NCBI GenBank assembly: GCA_946887105.1 | Contig: CAMPKJ010000071.1 | Span: 1 to 18,397, forward strand | Length of the DNA stretch: 18,397 nucleotides | Direction: 5' to 3' | Source of the DNA: an uncultured Acidobacteriota bacterium | GTDB lineage: Bacteria > Acidobacteriota > Thermoanaerobaculia > Gp7-AA8 | Shown: positions 7,359-14,145 of the stretch, piece by piece | How the letters are laid out: each line of letters begins with the position of its first letter | Position numbering within the stretch: position 1 is the stretch's first letter | Notes under the pieces: generated by a model | Seen by the model: the letters and a program-made list of their open reading frames with translations, nothing else | What the model was told of the DNA's origin: nothing | The model's database searches: none | Translations under genes and position numbers: made by a program

Positions 7359-7387
7359 AAAATAGGATCGTTAACTCATATTGTCAA
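7359..7387 (-). promoter_or_regulatory. Near-consensus sigma70-type promoter
   Basis: On the minus strand: perfect -35 TTGACA (7387-7382), a 17-bp spacer, and -10 TATTTT (7364-7359). The DNA just upstream (7388-7420) is strongly A/T-rich for this genome, as expected for an UP element. The predicted start of transcription is near 7352, five or so bases before the ATG at 7347. It is the best promoter I see in the window. Confidence 0.8.
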
Positions 7388-7399
7388 GCATTTGTTTAT

Positions 7400-7415
7400 C
7401 AAAATCGTAATTTTG
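7400..7415. promoter_or_regulatory. Dyad CAAAAT-N4-ATTTTG upstream of the promoter
   Basis: A perfect 6-bp inverted repeat around CGTA, centred about 20 bp upstream of the -35 box. It may be a regulator site or just part of an A/T-rich UP element. Confidence 0.4.
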
Positions 7416-7419
7416 AGCG

Positions 7420-7440
7420 GATGTTCCACGATGTTCCACG
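7420..7440. repeat. Tandem decamer GATGTTCCAC x2
   Basis: Two adjacent identical decamers, followed by a further G. A 10-bp period places both on the same face of the helix. They lie between the end of a glycosyltransferase gene and the dyad upstream of the small-gene promoter, a suitable position for an activator, but binding is only inferred. Confidence 0.45.
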
Positions 7441-7459
7441 AAAGCGGACGCTTTTTCGA

Positions 7460-8467
7460 TCACCAGCGCGCGTCGAGATACGCCTGGCGCGCCGCTTCCG
7501 CGCATCGCTTCCACGTGAAAAGCCGCGCGCGGGCGATGCCGTTCGCGGCGAGTTGCGCGCGCAGTGCGCCGTCGCGCATCACGCGCAGCATCGCATCGGC
7601 GAGCGCGCGCACGTCGCGCGCGTCGACGTGCAGCGCCGCATCGCCGGTCACTTCCATCAACGCCGCATCGCGCGAGGCGATCACCGCGGTGCCGTGCGCC
7701 ATCGCTTCGAGCGCGGGCAATCCGAAGCCTTCCTCGTGGCTGGGCATCACCAGCGCGAGCGCGCGAGCGTAGAGCGAGGAGAGCTCGTCGTCGCTGACGA
7801 ATCCGCGCACGTCGATCCGCGCACGTCCTCGAAAGCGGTCGAACGATCCACCCACGAGAATCAGCCGCGCGTCCGCAACCTGCGCAAACGCATCGACCAG
7901 CGCGTCGACGTTCTTGTGCGGTTTGTCGTTGCCGACGTAGAGGAAGAAGCGTTCCTCGGTTCCTCGGCGTTCCTCGGAGTTCCTCGGAGTGGACGGCGCG
8001 CCGTTCGGCGTGACGATCACGTTCCGCGCACCCAGCTCGCGCTCGAGCTGCGCCTTCACGGCATCCGTGACCGTGAGCACGCGGCGCGCGCGGCGGATGG
8101 CCCGGCGGATCATCACTCGCGCGTACAGCGGCGCGAGCGGGTTGCGCATCGGCTGGTGCAGGTGGATGAGGTCGTGGATCGTGACCACCAGCGGCACGCG
8201 CGTCACCGGAACGACGTAGTGCGGCGCGTGAAAGACATCCAGCCGCGCGCGATCGGCCGCGCGTCCGACGATCAGCAGCTCGCGCACGGAGTAGTGCGGC
8301 GCGTCGAGGATCACGTGCTCGACGCCGTCCGGAACCGGCGCGCCGGCGGGTGCGAACGCGACGTACTGGTCACCCGTGTCCAGCTCCACCAGTCCCTTCA
8401 GCAATCCGCGGATGTACGTGCCGATGCCGAAGTCGGCGATCTTGCGCGCGTCGATCCCTACGCGCAT
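7460..8467 (-). CDS. GT4-type (GT-B fold) glycosyltransferase, third of three
   Basis: Retaining GT-B glycosyltransferase, 335 residues. The N-terminal acceptor domain starts MRVGIDARKI and includes VVTIHDLIHL (residues 94-103). The C-terminal donor domain begins FFLYVGNDKPHKNVDALVDAF (174 onward) and carries the EEGFGLPALEAM signature (245-256) for nucleotide-sugar binding. The frame is open far upstream, but the ATG at 8467 begins the fold and overlaps the stop of the previous glycosyltransferase by 10 bp, so that is the start; a GGAG lies 8 nt before it. The interdomain linker (residues 159-173) is encoded by the TTCCTCGG repeat array. It probably adds one sugar in the polysaccharide pathway of its two upstream neighbours; specificity unknown. 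Confidence 0.92.
   Translation of the reverse strand: MRVGIDARKIADFGIGTYIRGLLKGLVELDTGDQYVAFAPAGAPVPDGVEHVILDAPHYSVRELLIVGRAADRARLDVFHAPHYVVPVTRVPLVVTIHDLIHLHQPMRNPLAPLYARVMIRRAIRRARRVLTVTDAVKAQLERELGARNVIVTPNGAPSTPRNSEERRGTEERFFLYVGNDKPHKNVDALVDAFAQVADARLILVGGSFDRFRGRARIDVRGFVSDDELSSLYARALALVMPSHEEGFGLPALEAMAHGTAVIASRDAALMEVTGDAALHVDARDVRALADAMLRVMRDGALRAQLAANGIARARLFTWKRCAEAARQAYLDARW
7951..7990. repeat. TTCCTCGG repeat array inside a glycosyltransferase gene
   Basis: Four copies of TTCCTCGG at 7952-7959, 7960-7967, 7970-7977 and 7980-7987. Read on the coding (minus) strand it gives the linker peptide STPRNSEERRGTEE. It closely resembles the right arm of the palindrome at 11906-12004. Confidence 0.9.
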
Positions 8468-9462
8468 CGCAGCAACTCCGACATCACGCGCGCGCCGCGA
8501 TCCCACGTCCAGTGCCGCGCCTGCTCCGGTCCGCGCGCGCGCAGCTCGCGGCGCAGCGATGCATCGCGGAGCAGCGTCACCAGCGCCGCGCGCAGCGCGA
8601 AGCGATCGCCCGGCTCGACGAACAGCGCCGCGCCTTCGCCGAACTCTTCGATCGCGCCGGTGCGCGTGGCGATCACCGGCGCGCCGCACGCCATCGCCTC
8701 CAGCGGCGGAATGCCGAAGCCTTCGTAACGCGACGGATAAACGAACGCGATCGCGCCGCGATAGAGCTCGCGCAGCCGCTCGCGCGTGACGTAGCCGGTG
8801 ACTTCGATGCCCGGCTCGTGCGGAATGCGGGTCTTCCACCCCGCGTCGCCGCAGAGGATCAGCCGCGGGCGCGGCACCGGCAGGCCGCGCCACACCGCGA
8901 TCAGATCGTGCACGCCTTTGCGCGGCTCGAGCGTGCCGGCGAAAAGGACGTAGTCCCGCTCTTCGCCACCCGGCGAGAAGAAGGCGTCGACACCGTTCGG
9001 CACGATGTCGATCTTCGAGGCGTCGACGCCGAACCCGCGCATCGTTTCATCCGCAACCGTGCGCGAGACGCATGCGATGCGCGACGCCTGCTCGAGGCTG
9101 CGGCCGATGAAGAGATTGAAGGAGAGGATGGTCTTCAGCCGGTGACGGCCGGGCATGGTGATCGACGTGAAGTCGTGCACCGTGACCACGGACGGCTTCT
9201 TCCAGCTCAGAGGCAGCGTTCCGTGCGGACCCCACAGCACATCCGCATCGATGCGGGGCAGCTTCCATTGCTGCCATGCCACGCCGAGCGGCATTCGGTC
9301 GACGCGGAAGGCGCAGCGTTCGAGCCCTTCGCGGTTTGTGATTTCCGCATGCGATGCGATGAGCGTATCGGCGTCGAGGCGCTGCGCGATCTCGGCGGTG
9401 TGCACGCCGATGCCGGTGCGGTTCCCGACCAGGGCGCGGCCGTCGATGAGCAGTTGCACCAC
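8458..9462 (-). CDS. GT4-type glycosyltransferase, second of three
   Basis: GT-B fold enzyme of 334 residues, similar in architecture to both neighbours. The N-terminal domain has the glycine-rich GNRTGIGVHTAEIA loop (about residues 13-26) and SVVTVHDFTSI. The donor domain begins YVLFAGTLEPRKGVHDLI, and the signature YEGFGIPPLEAMACGAPVIAT provides the conserved Glu pair for nucleotide-sugar binding. It starts with GTG at 9462 (a second GTG is at 9459), 6 bp after the stop of the upstream glycosyltransferase, and its stop overlaps the start of the next by 10 bp. Tight packing indicates one operon read from about 10.7 kb down to 7.46 kb. Sugar specificity cannot be read from the sequence. Confidence 0.92.
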   Translation of the reverse strand: MVQLLIDGRALVGNRTGIGVHTAEIAQRLDADTLIASHAEITNREGLERCAFRVDRMPLGVAWQQWKLPRIDADVLWGPHGTLPLSWKKPSVVTVHDFTSITMPGRHRLKTILSFNLFIGRSLEQASRIACVSRTVADETMRGFGVDASKIDIVPNGVDAFFSPGGEERDYVLFAGTLEPRKGVHDLIAVWRGLPVPRPRLILCGDAGWKTRIPHEPGIEVTGYVTRERLRELYRGAIAFVYPSRYEGFGIPPLEAMACGAPVIATRTGAIEEFGEGAALFVEPGDRFALRAALVTLLRDASLRRELRARGPEQARHWTWDRGARVMSELLRCA

Positions 9463-9468
9463 ACGAGT

Positions 9469-10683
9469 CTACAGACCCGCCGCGCGGCGCAGCACATCCA
9501 ACGTCTGCTCCGCCGCATCCTGCCAACGAAACTCCGCGGCCCGTGCGCGCCCCTTGCGCGCGAGCTCATCGCGCAACATGCGATCGCTCACCACGCGCTC
9601 GATCTGCGAAGCCAGCGCCTGCACGTCATGCGGCTCGAAGTACAGCGCCGCATCGCCACCGATCTCCGGCAACGAAGAGCTGCGCGCCGCGATCGACGGC
9701 ACGCCGCGTGCCATCGCCTCCAGCAACGGAAACCCGAAGCCTTCATAGATCGACGGAAAGACGAACGCCTCCGCGTTCTCGTACACCGTGGCCAGTTGCG
9801 CGGCCGGCAGATAGTCGAGATGTACGATGCCATCGCTCTGCAGCCGGGGGATGAGCGCCTCCGATTTCCATCCCACTTTTCCAACCACCACCAGCGCTCC
9901 GTCGTACGCGCCGCACGCGCGCAGCAACTCGTACGCTTCGATGAGCGCCTCCAGGTTCTTGCGCGGCTCGATCGTGCTGACGAAGAGGATGTAGCGCGAT
10001 GGCAGTCCGTCCATCGGCGCCGCGACCGCGGGCGTGCCCAGTCCCGAGTGGATCGCGAACGCACGCGAAGGATCGACGTCGTAGTAGTGCAACAGGTCGC
10101 GTCGCGTCGACTCCGACACGCACACGATGGCGTCGGCGATGGCGATCTCCCGCATCATCTGCCGGCCGAGGTTCTCCAGCGTCTCCTTCTGCAGCAGCTC
10201 GGGGAAGCGCTGGAACGTCAGATCGTGGATGGCGATCACGCGCTTCCGCGCAACGGCCGAGTGCAGGCGGGGCAGAAAATAGTTCGCCGCGAAAAACACG
10301 TCGACGCCCGCGAGCTCGATCCAGGCGACGTATGCGGCTGCCGTGAGCGGGCGATCGAAGCGTCCCAGCGGCCGCCCGCGCAGGTCGAACACGCAGAGTT
10401 GCGCGTTCGACGGCAGATCGGCGTGCAGCGCCGGCCCGACGTCGGTGATGCGCGCGTCGCCAAAAAGCACCAGCTCGACGTCGTCGCGTTTGGCCAGCTC
10501 GTGCAGCAGGTAATAGAGGTACCAGCCGACGCCGGTCAGCGGCTCATAGAACGGACGGATGTCGACCCCGATCCGTAACGGTTTCTGGCGACGCGCGGCC
10601 GAGCGCCACGCGCGGCGGAGACGGGCGGTGAGCTCATGGCGTAGAGTGTGCGCCACGATTCCGAGGGTCGGGAGGAGCGACAT
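9469..10683 (-). CDS. GT4-type glycosyltransferase, first of three
   Basis: GT-B fold enzyme, 404 residues from the ATG at 10683. An in-frame GTG at 10722 would add 13 residues and nearly abut the divergent gene, so I prefer the ATG, which also has a TACCAT hexamer 9 nt upstream. After a basic, helical lead (RLRRAWRSAARRQKPL) the fold starts RIGVDIRPFYEPLTGVGWYLY. The acceptor domain includes VIAIHDLTFQRFPEL; the donor domain begins YILFVSTIEPRKNLEALIEAY and holds YEGFGFPLLEAMARGVPSIAA. The set resembles mannosyl- or rhamnosyltransferases of O-antigen or exopolysaccharide clusters, but no polymerase, flippase or sugar-nucleotide gene lies nearby. Confidence 0.92.
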   Translation of the reverse strand: MSLLPTLGIVAHTLRHELTARLRRAWRSAARRQKPLRIGVDIRPFYEPLTGVGWYLYYLLHELAKRDDVELVLFGDARITDVGPALHADLPSNAQLCVFDLRGRPLGRFDRPLTAAAYVAWIELAGVDVFFAANYFLPRLHSAVARKRVIAIHDLTFQRFPELLQKETLENLGRQMMREIAIADAIVCVSESTRRDLLHYYDVDPSRAFAIHSGLGTPAVAAPMDGLPSRYILFVSTIEPRKNLEALIEAYELLRACGAYDGALVVVGKVGWKSEALIPRLQSDGIVHLDYLPAAQLATVYENAEAFVFPSIYEGFGFPLLEAMARGVPSIAARSSSLPEIGGDAALYFEPHDVQALASQIERVVSDRMLRDELARKGRARAAEFRWQDAAEQTLDVLRRAAGL

Positions 10684-10692
10684 CGGCGCGCG

Positions 10693-10698
10693 ATGGTA
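10693..10698 (-). promoter_or_regulatory. Possible -10 box (TACCAT) for the glycosyltransferase operon
   Basis: Minus-strand TACCAT ends 9 nt before the ATG at 10683, matching the -10-to-start distance seen before other first genes here. No good -35 is visible, so the call is weak. Confidence 0.3.
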
Positions 10699-10724
10699 GC
10701 ACTGGGCGGAAAAGCAACTCACTG

Positions 10725-12044
10725 ATGCGGAAACTGATCCTCATCCTGATCGTTCTGGTCGCGCTCGTCGGCGCGGCGGTCGTCTATCTCGTCGTCACCA
10801 CGCCGACGAGCGCCGAGTCCATCCGCTTCCCCATCGCCGCCTCGCACCGCGACCTGCTCGCGCGCGTGCCCGCCTCGGCCGAAGCGTACGCGCTGGTGCC
10901 GTCCGCGGCGCTGCTGCACGGGAAACTGCTCGCCAATCCGGTCACGCGCGACCCGGTGCTGCAGTGGACCAACGAGCACGAGCTGCCGCGGCCGTGGATG
11001 CTCGGCGCTGCCGACGTCGCCATCTGGAAAAACGGCAAGGTCACCAGCTACGCCGTGCGGTTCGATCGCTTCCGCGCGATGTTCGTGCGCGCCTGGCTGC
11101 TCATCAGCAGCAACGCCCATGCGCGATGGGAAGGCTCGACGCTGATCATGCATCCCGCCGACGACGCCGCGGCGGCAGCGGCTCCGTCTCCCGATCTCGA
11201 CGACATGCTGCGACTGGCGGCCGGCCTGCCGGAGTGCGATCTGTTCCTCGTGCAGCGCAAGGGCGGCCGCGGTGCCTATCCGCCGATTGGCCGGCCCTCG
11301 GTGACGTCCGTACGCGTGACCGCGTCCGACATCCTGCTCGTCTCACGCGCCGCAACAGACGACATCAGTCCGCAGCGCGAGATCCGTCCCAGCTTCCCGC
11401 GCGGCGCGATGCTCGCCGCCGCCTTCGCCACGCCGCCGCGGGTTCTCGGCGACCTGAACCGGCTCCTCGGCGCGCGCATCGATGCCCTCGTGGATGAAGG
11501 CGGTGCGGTCGCTCTGTACGACGTCGACGGCGGAACGTTCCTGCCGCGCCCGAAAGGTGTGCTGGTCATCCGCGCCGACGACCACGCCCGCGAGCAGCTC
11601 GAGGACGCGAAGGACGTCATCGCGCTGGTCGGTGAAACGCGCGAGCATGGCGAGCACATCCTGGTCTCGTTCGATCGCAGCAGCATGGGCCTGTATATAA
11701 AGGATGTGATGGAGGCGGGGAGCTGGCCGGCCACGCGCTGGGCGCTGCGCCTCGATCCGAAACGCCTCGTGCCGGTCCTGCGCAAGGCGGGCGACAGCCC
11801 CGGTCTCCGTTTCGCCTCGCCGCGGCTGCACCGCGCGGCGCGCGACCTCCGCCGCTGGATGGACGCGCTGCAGAATGCCGAGACCGTCGAGGCCGCCTTG
11901 ATCGTGGTTCCTCGGAGTTCCTCGGGTTCCTCGGGGTTCCTCGGAGGGGAAGCCGGGTCCTCCACTCCGAGGAACGCCGAGGCACTCCGAGGAACCGAGG
12001 AACCGCAGATCGAGGAGTTGCGCGTGCGGGTCTCGTCGAAATAG
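10725..12044 (+). CDS. Membrane-anchored protein of unknown function
   Basis: Product of 439 residues with one N-terminal membrane anchor (about residues 4-24, after MRK), and no lipobox; the rest should lie outside the cytoplasmic membrane. I do not recognise the family with confidence; a run of alternating strand and helix segments and motifs such as VPASAEAYALVPSAA recall large periplasmic DUF3352-like proteins, but this is weak. Near the C-terminus, residues 394-427 are encoded by the 99-bp TTCCTCGG palindrome, which is low in complexity (Ser/Gly, then STPRNAEALRGTEE). It either inserted in frame between two strands or extended an older C-terminus. Start ATG is 41 bp from the divergent glycosyltransferase start; no Shine-Dalgarno is seen. 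Confidence 0.8.
   Translation: MRKLILILIVLVALVGAAVVYLVVTTPTSAESIRFPIAASHRDLLARVPASAEAYALVPSAALLHGKLLANPVTRDPVLQWTNEHELPRPWMLGAADVAIWKNGKVTSYAVRFDRFRAMFVRAWLLISSNAHARWEGSTLIMHPADDAAAAAAPSPDLDDMLRLAAGLPECDLFLVQRKGGRGAYPPIGRPSVTSVRVTASDILLVSRAATDDISPQREIRPSFPRGAMLAAAFATPPRVLGDLNRLLGARIDALVDEGGAVALYDVDGGTFLPRPKGVLVIRADDHAREQLEDAKDVIALVGETREHGEHILVSFDRSSMGLYIKDVMEAGSWPATRWALRLDPKRLVPVLRKAGDSPGLRFASPRLHRAARDLRRWMDALQNAETVEAALIVVPRSSSGSSGFLGGEAGSSTPRNAEALRGTEEPQIEELRVRVSSK
11906..12004. repeat. 99-bp palindrome of TTCCTCGG units inside a coding region
   Basis: The left arm (11906-11947) has four GTTCCTCGG-type units; the right arm (11959-12004) has the reverse complement (CCGAGGAA and variants); a short GC-rich spacer lies between. 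Outer ends GGTTCCTCGG and CCGAGGAACC pair exactly. The length is exactly 33 codons, so the reading frame of the host gene is kept. The right arm matches the array at 7951-7990 closely. Confidence 0.92.
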
Positions 12045-12125
12045 ATTTGTCCCCTCAGGGGGTTACGGGGTGTTCTGTCAGCAGGCACGCCCTTCGTGTG
12101 TGCTCGCGCAGCCCCGAAAACGCAC

Positions 12126-12683
12126 ATGAAAGACGTCATCGAATTCGAGACCATCGACGAGCATGGGCCGCAAACCTATCGCGCCACGTTCGATGTGAGC
12201 GCCGAGGAGCTCGGGCGTGACGAGGTCGCCGGCCTGGGGTCGGTGACCATCGATACGACGGTCGACCGCGGCGATCTCGAAGGCGAATACGTCGCGGAAG
12301 GGACCGTGAACTTCACGGCCGACCTGACCTGCTCGCGGTGCGCGGATCCGTATCCGTTTGCGAATCCGTCTCCCTTTACCGTAAGATTCCGGCCTCGCCC
12401 GGAGGCCTCCGTCGAAGAGGAGGTCGAGATCACTGAAGAGGAAGAGCTGGACGTCGAGTTTTACTCGGAGCCGGTCATTCCCCTTCGCGAACTGGCTCTC
12501 GAACAGGTCCAGCTCTCGCTCCCGATGAAACCTCTGTGCGACGAGAGCTGTCTCGGTCTCTGTCCCACGTGCGGCGTGAACCGCACGCGCGAGCGATGCT
12601 CGTGCAATGAAACGGTCGTCGACGAGCGTTGGGGCGCGCTCAAAGATCTGCGCGAAGAGCTCGCGAAAAAGAAGAACGTATAA
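12126..12683 (+). CDS. yceD: YceD / DUF177 family protein
   Basis: Small acidic protein of 185 residues encoded, as in most bacteria, directly upstream of rpmF. YceD family proteins are linked to 23S rRNA accumulation and large-subunit assembly; the exact reaction is not known. Two cysteine clusters are visible: CSRC in the middle and, near the C-terminus, CDESCLGLCPTCGVN plus CSC, which likely bind zinc and are typical of the longer DUF177 version. A strongly acidic stretch (EEEVEITEEEELDVEF) separates them. I start at the ATG at 12126 (MKDVIEFE) rather than the in-frame GTG at 12096, since the added MCARAAPKTH does not look like family sequence. No clear Shine-Dalgarno or promoter. Confidence 0.9.
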   Translation: MKDVIEFETIDEHGPQTYRATFDVSAEELGRDEVAGLGSVTIDTTVDRGDLEGEYVAEGTVNFTADLTCSRCADPYPFANPSPFTVRFRPRPEASVEEEVEITEEEELDVEFYSEPVIPLRELALEQVQLSLPMKPLCDESCLGLCPTCGVNRTRERCSCNETVVDERWGALKDLREELAKKKNV

Positions 12684-12700
12684 ACCAGCGCAAGCTGCCG

Positions 12701-12706
12701 AAGGAG
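12701..12706 (+). promoter_or_regulatory. Shine-Dalgarno AAGGAG for rpmF
   Basis: A full AAGGAG lies 7 nt before the rpmF ATG. It shows that the organism uses classical ribosome binding sites inside operons even though many first genes lack them. Confidence 0.8.
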
Positions 12707-12713
12707 CTTCACC

Positions 12714-12899
12714 ATGCCGAATCCAAAACGCCGCCATTCGAAGGCGAGAACCCGCACGCGCCGCGCGCACGACTTCCTCAAGGTGCAGTCGCTCTCCACC
12801 TGCCCGCAGTGCCAGGAAGCGAAGCAGCCGCACCGCGTCTGCCCGAAATGCGGCTACTACAAGGGCCGCGAAGTCATCGCCACCAAGGAAACGCTGTAG
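12714..12899 (+). CDS. rpmF: 50S ribosomal protein L32
   Basis: Product of 61 residues, the normal L32 length. It begins MPNPKRRHSKARTRTRRAH, the conserved basic head that contacts 23S rRNA, and has the zinc-ribbon form with CPQC and CPKC pairs (about residues 30-47). It follows yceD by 30 bp with a strong AAGGAG site and precedes plsX by 12 bp, the conserved yceD-rpmF-plsX order. Confidence 0.97.
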   Translation: MPNPKRRHSKARTRTRRAHDFLKVQSLSTCPQCQEAKQPHRVCPKCGYYKGREVIATKETL

Positions 12900-12911
12900 T
12901 CTTTCGCCTGT

Positions 12912-13943
12912 ATGGCGGCCTGCAGGATTGCGCTCGACGCGATGGGTGGCGACCACGCCCCGGACGAGATCGTCCAGGGCGCGCAGCTCGCGCTCGCCGA
13001 ATATCCGGGCGTTGAGATCCTGCTGGTCGGCCGCGAAGAGGTCCTGCGCGAAAAGCTCGGCAACGCGATCCCCTCGCGGATCGAGATCGTCGACGCGCGC
13101 GAAGTGGTGGACATGACGGATAACGCTCTGGCGCCGCTGCGCCGGAAGCGGAATTCGTCCATTCGTGTCTGCGCGAATCTCGTCGCCGAGGGGAAAGCGG
13201 CGGCGATGGTGTCCGCGGGACATACCGGCGCGGCCATGACGTCCGCGTACAAGGTCATCGGCACGATCGAAGGCGTCAGCCGTCCCGCGCTCGCCGCGGT
13301 GCTGCCGAGCGCGAAAGGGCACACCATCCTGCTCGACGTCGGAGCGAACGTGGACGCGAAGCCCGCGCACCTGCGCGAGTTCGCGGTCATGGGTCACTTC
13401 TACGCGCAGATGCTCTTCGACATCGAGGCGCCGCGCGTCGGCCTGCTCTCGATCGGAGAAGAGGAAGGAAAAGGGAACGAGCTCACGAAGGAGACGTTCC
13501 GCGTGCTCAAGGAAGCGGGCCTGAACTTCATGGGCAACGCCGAAGGCCGCGATATCTATAACGGGAACGCGGACGTGATCGTCTGCGACGGTTTCATCGG
13601 CAACGTGGTCCTGAAGGCCTCGGAATCGCTGGCCGAGATGATGCGCACGCTGATCCGCGAAGAGATCACCTCGACGTTCACCCGCAAGATGGGTGCGCTG
13701 CTGGCGAAGGGGGCGTTCGACGATGTGAAGAAGCGCACCGACTACGCCGAATACGGCGGCGCCCCGCTCCTCGGCGTGAAAGGCGGCTGCATCATCTCGC
13801 ACGGAAGGTCGAACGCGAAGGCGGTCAAGAACGCGATCCGCGTGGCATGCGATTTCGCGAACAAACGCATCGACGTGAAGATCCGCGAAAAGATCAACGT
13901 GCTCCACTCCCGCGAACACGACTCGGCGATTCTCGCGCAGTAG
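12912..13943 (+). CDS. plsX: Phosphate acyltransferase PlsX
   Basis: Makes acyl-phosphate from acyl-ACP for PlsY, the first committed step of phospholipid synthesis in most bacteria; a peripheral membrane enzyme. Length 343 residues is typical. Hallmarks are the N-terminal RIALDAMGGDHAPDEIVQGA, the SAGHTGAAMT loop, LLDVGANVDAKPAHLREFAVMG, the GEEEGKGNEL segment, CDGFIGNVVLKASES and the C-terminal GAPLLGVKGGCIISHGRSNAKAV. The start ATG is 12 bp after rpmF. Its TAG stop is the first base triplet of the 185-bp palindrome at 13941-14125, so the end of its mRNA can fold into a very long hairpin. fabH, which commonly follows plsX, is absent here. Confidence 0.97.
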   Translation: MAACRIALDAMGGDHAPDEIVQGAQLALAEYPGVEILLVGREEVLREKLGNAIPSRIEIVDAREVVDMTDNALAPLRRKRNSSIRVCANLVAEGKAAAMVSAGHTGAAMTSAYKVIGTIEGVSRPALAAVLPSAKGHTILLDVGANVDAKPAHLREFAVMGHFYAQMLFDIEAPRVGLLSIGEEEGKGNELTKETFRVLKEAGLNFMGNAEGRDIYNGNADVIVCDGFIGNVVLKASESLAEMMRTLIREEITSTFTRKMGALLAKGAFDDVKKRTDYAEYGGAPLLGVKGGCIISHGRSNAKAVKNAIRVACDFANKRIDVKIREKINVLHSREHDSAILAQ

Positions 13944-14125
13944 GCGAGAGGGAACGACGAGAGGCCTCCGGCGGCCGGGCCACGGGCCCGGACCCCATTT
14001 GTTGGCCTAACCTCCGCGACACCCTTTCGCAAGGAATCGACGCTGTGTCGCGGAGGCTAGGCCAACAAACGGGTCCGGGCCCGCGGCCCGGCCGCCGGAG
14101 GCCCTTCGTCGTCCCCTCTCGCCTA
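13941..14125. repeat. 185-bp palindrome (about 81-bp arms, 22-nt loop)
   Basis: The left arm 13941-14022 and right arm 14045-14125 are reverse complements with roughly six mismatches or gaps; the loop is 14023-14044. The arms begin TAG and end CTA and contain GGCCTCCGGCGGCCGGGCC-type GC-rich sequence and an inner TTGTTGGCCTA block. It has the shape of a MITE or long-hairpin element. I see no clean target-site duplication and no ORF of its own. It occupies nearly all the space between plsX and fabD. Confidence 0.95.
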
Positions 14126-14130
14126 TCGCG

Positions 14131-14136
14131 TAAAAT
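14131..14136 (+). promoter_or_regulatory. Possible -10 box (TAAAAT) for fabD
   Basis: TAAAAT (5 of 6 to consensus) ends 9 nt before the fabD ATG, directly after the long palindrome, with no Shine-Dalgarno. It could restart transcription of fabD-fabG if the palindrome blocks read-through. No clear -35. Confidence 0.4.
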
Positions 14137-14145
14137 CCGCGCCGC

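Noticed and set aside
7441..7456. Intrinsic terminator AAAGC-N4-GCTTTTT
   Set aside because: The T-run is on the plus strand, where no gene ends; the stem is only 5 bp.
8350..10578. 742-codon plus-strand ORF
   Set aside because: It runs antisense over three clear glycosyltransferase genes; its Arg/His/Ala-rich translation is the usual high-GC shadow.
12051..12062. CCCC-TCAG-GGGG hairpin as terminator of the membrane-anchored gene
   Set aside because: The stem is very short and no T-tract follows.
12078..13919. 613-codon minus-strand ORF
   Set aside because: Antisense to yceD, rpmF and plsX, all firmly identified; the composition is a high-GC artefact.
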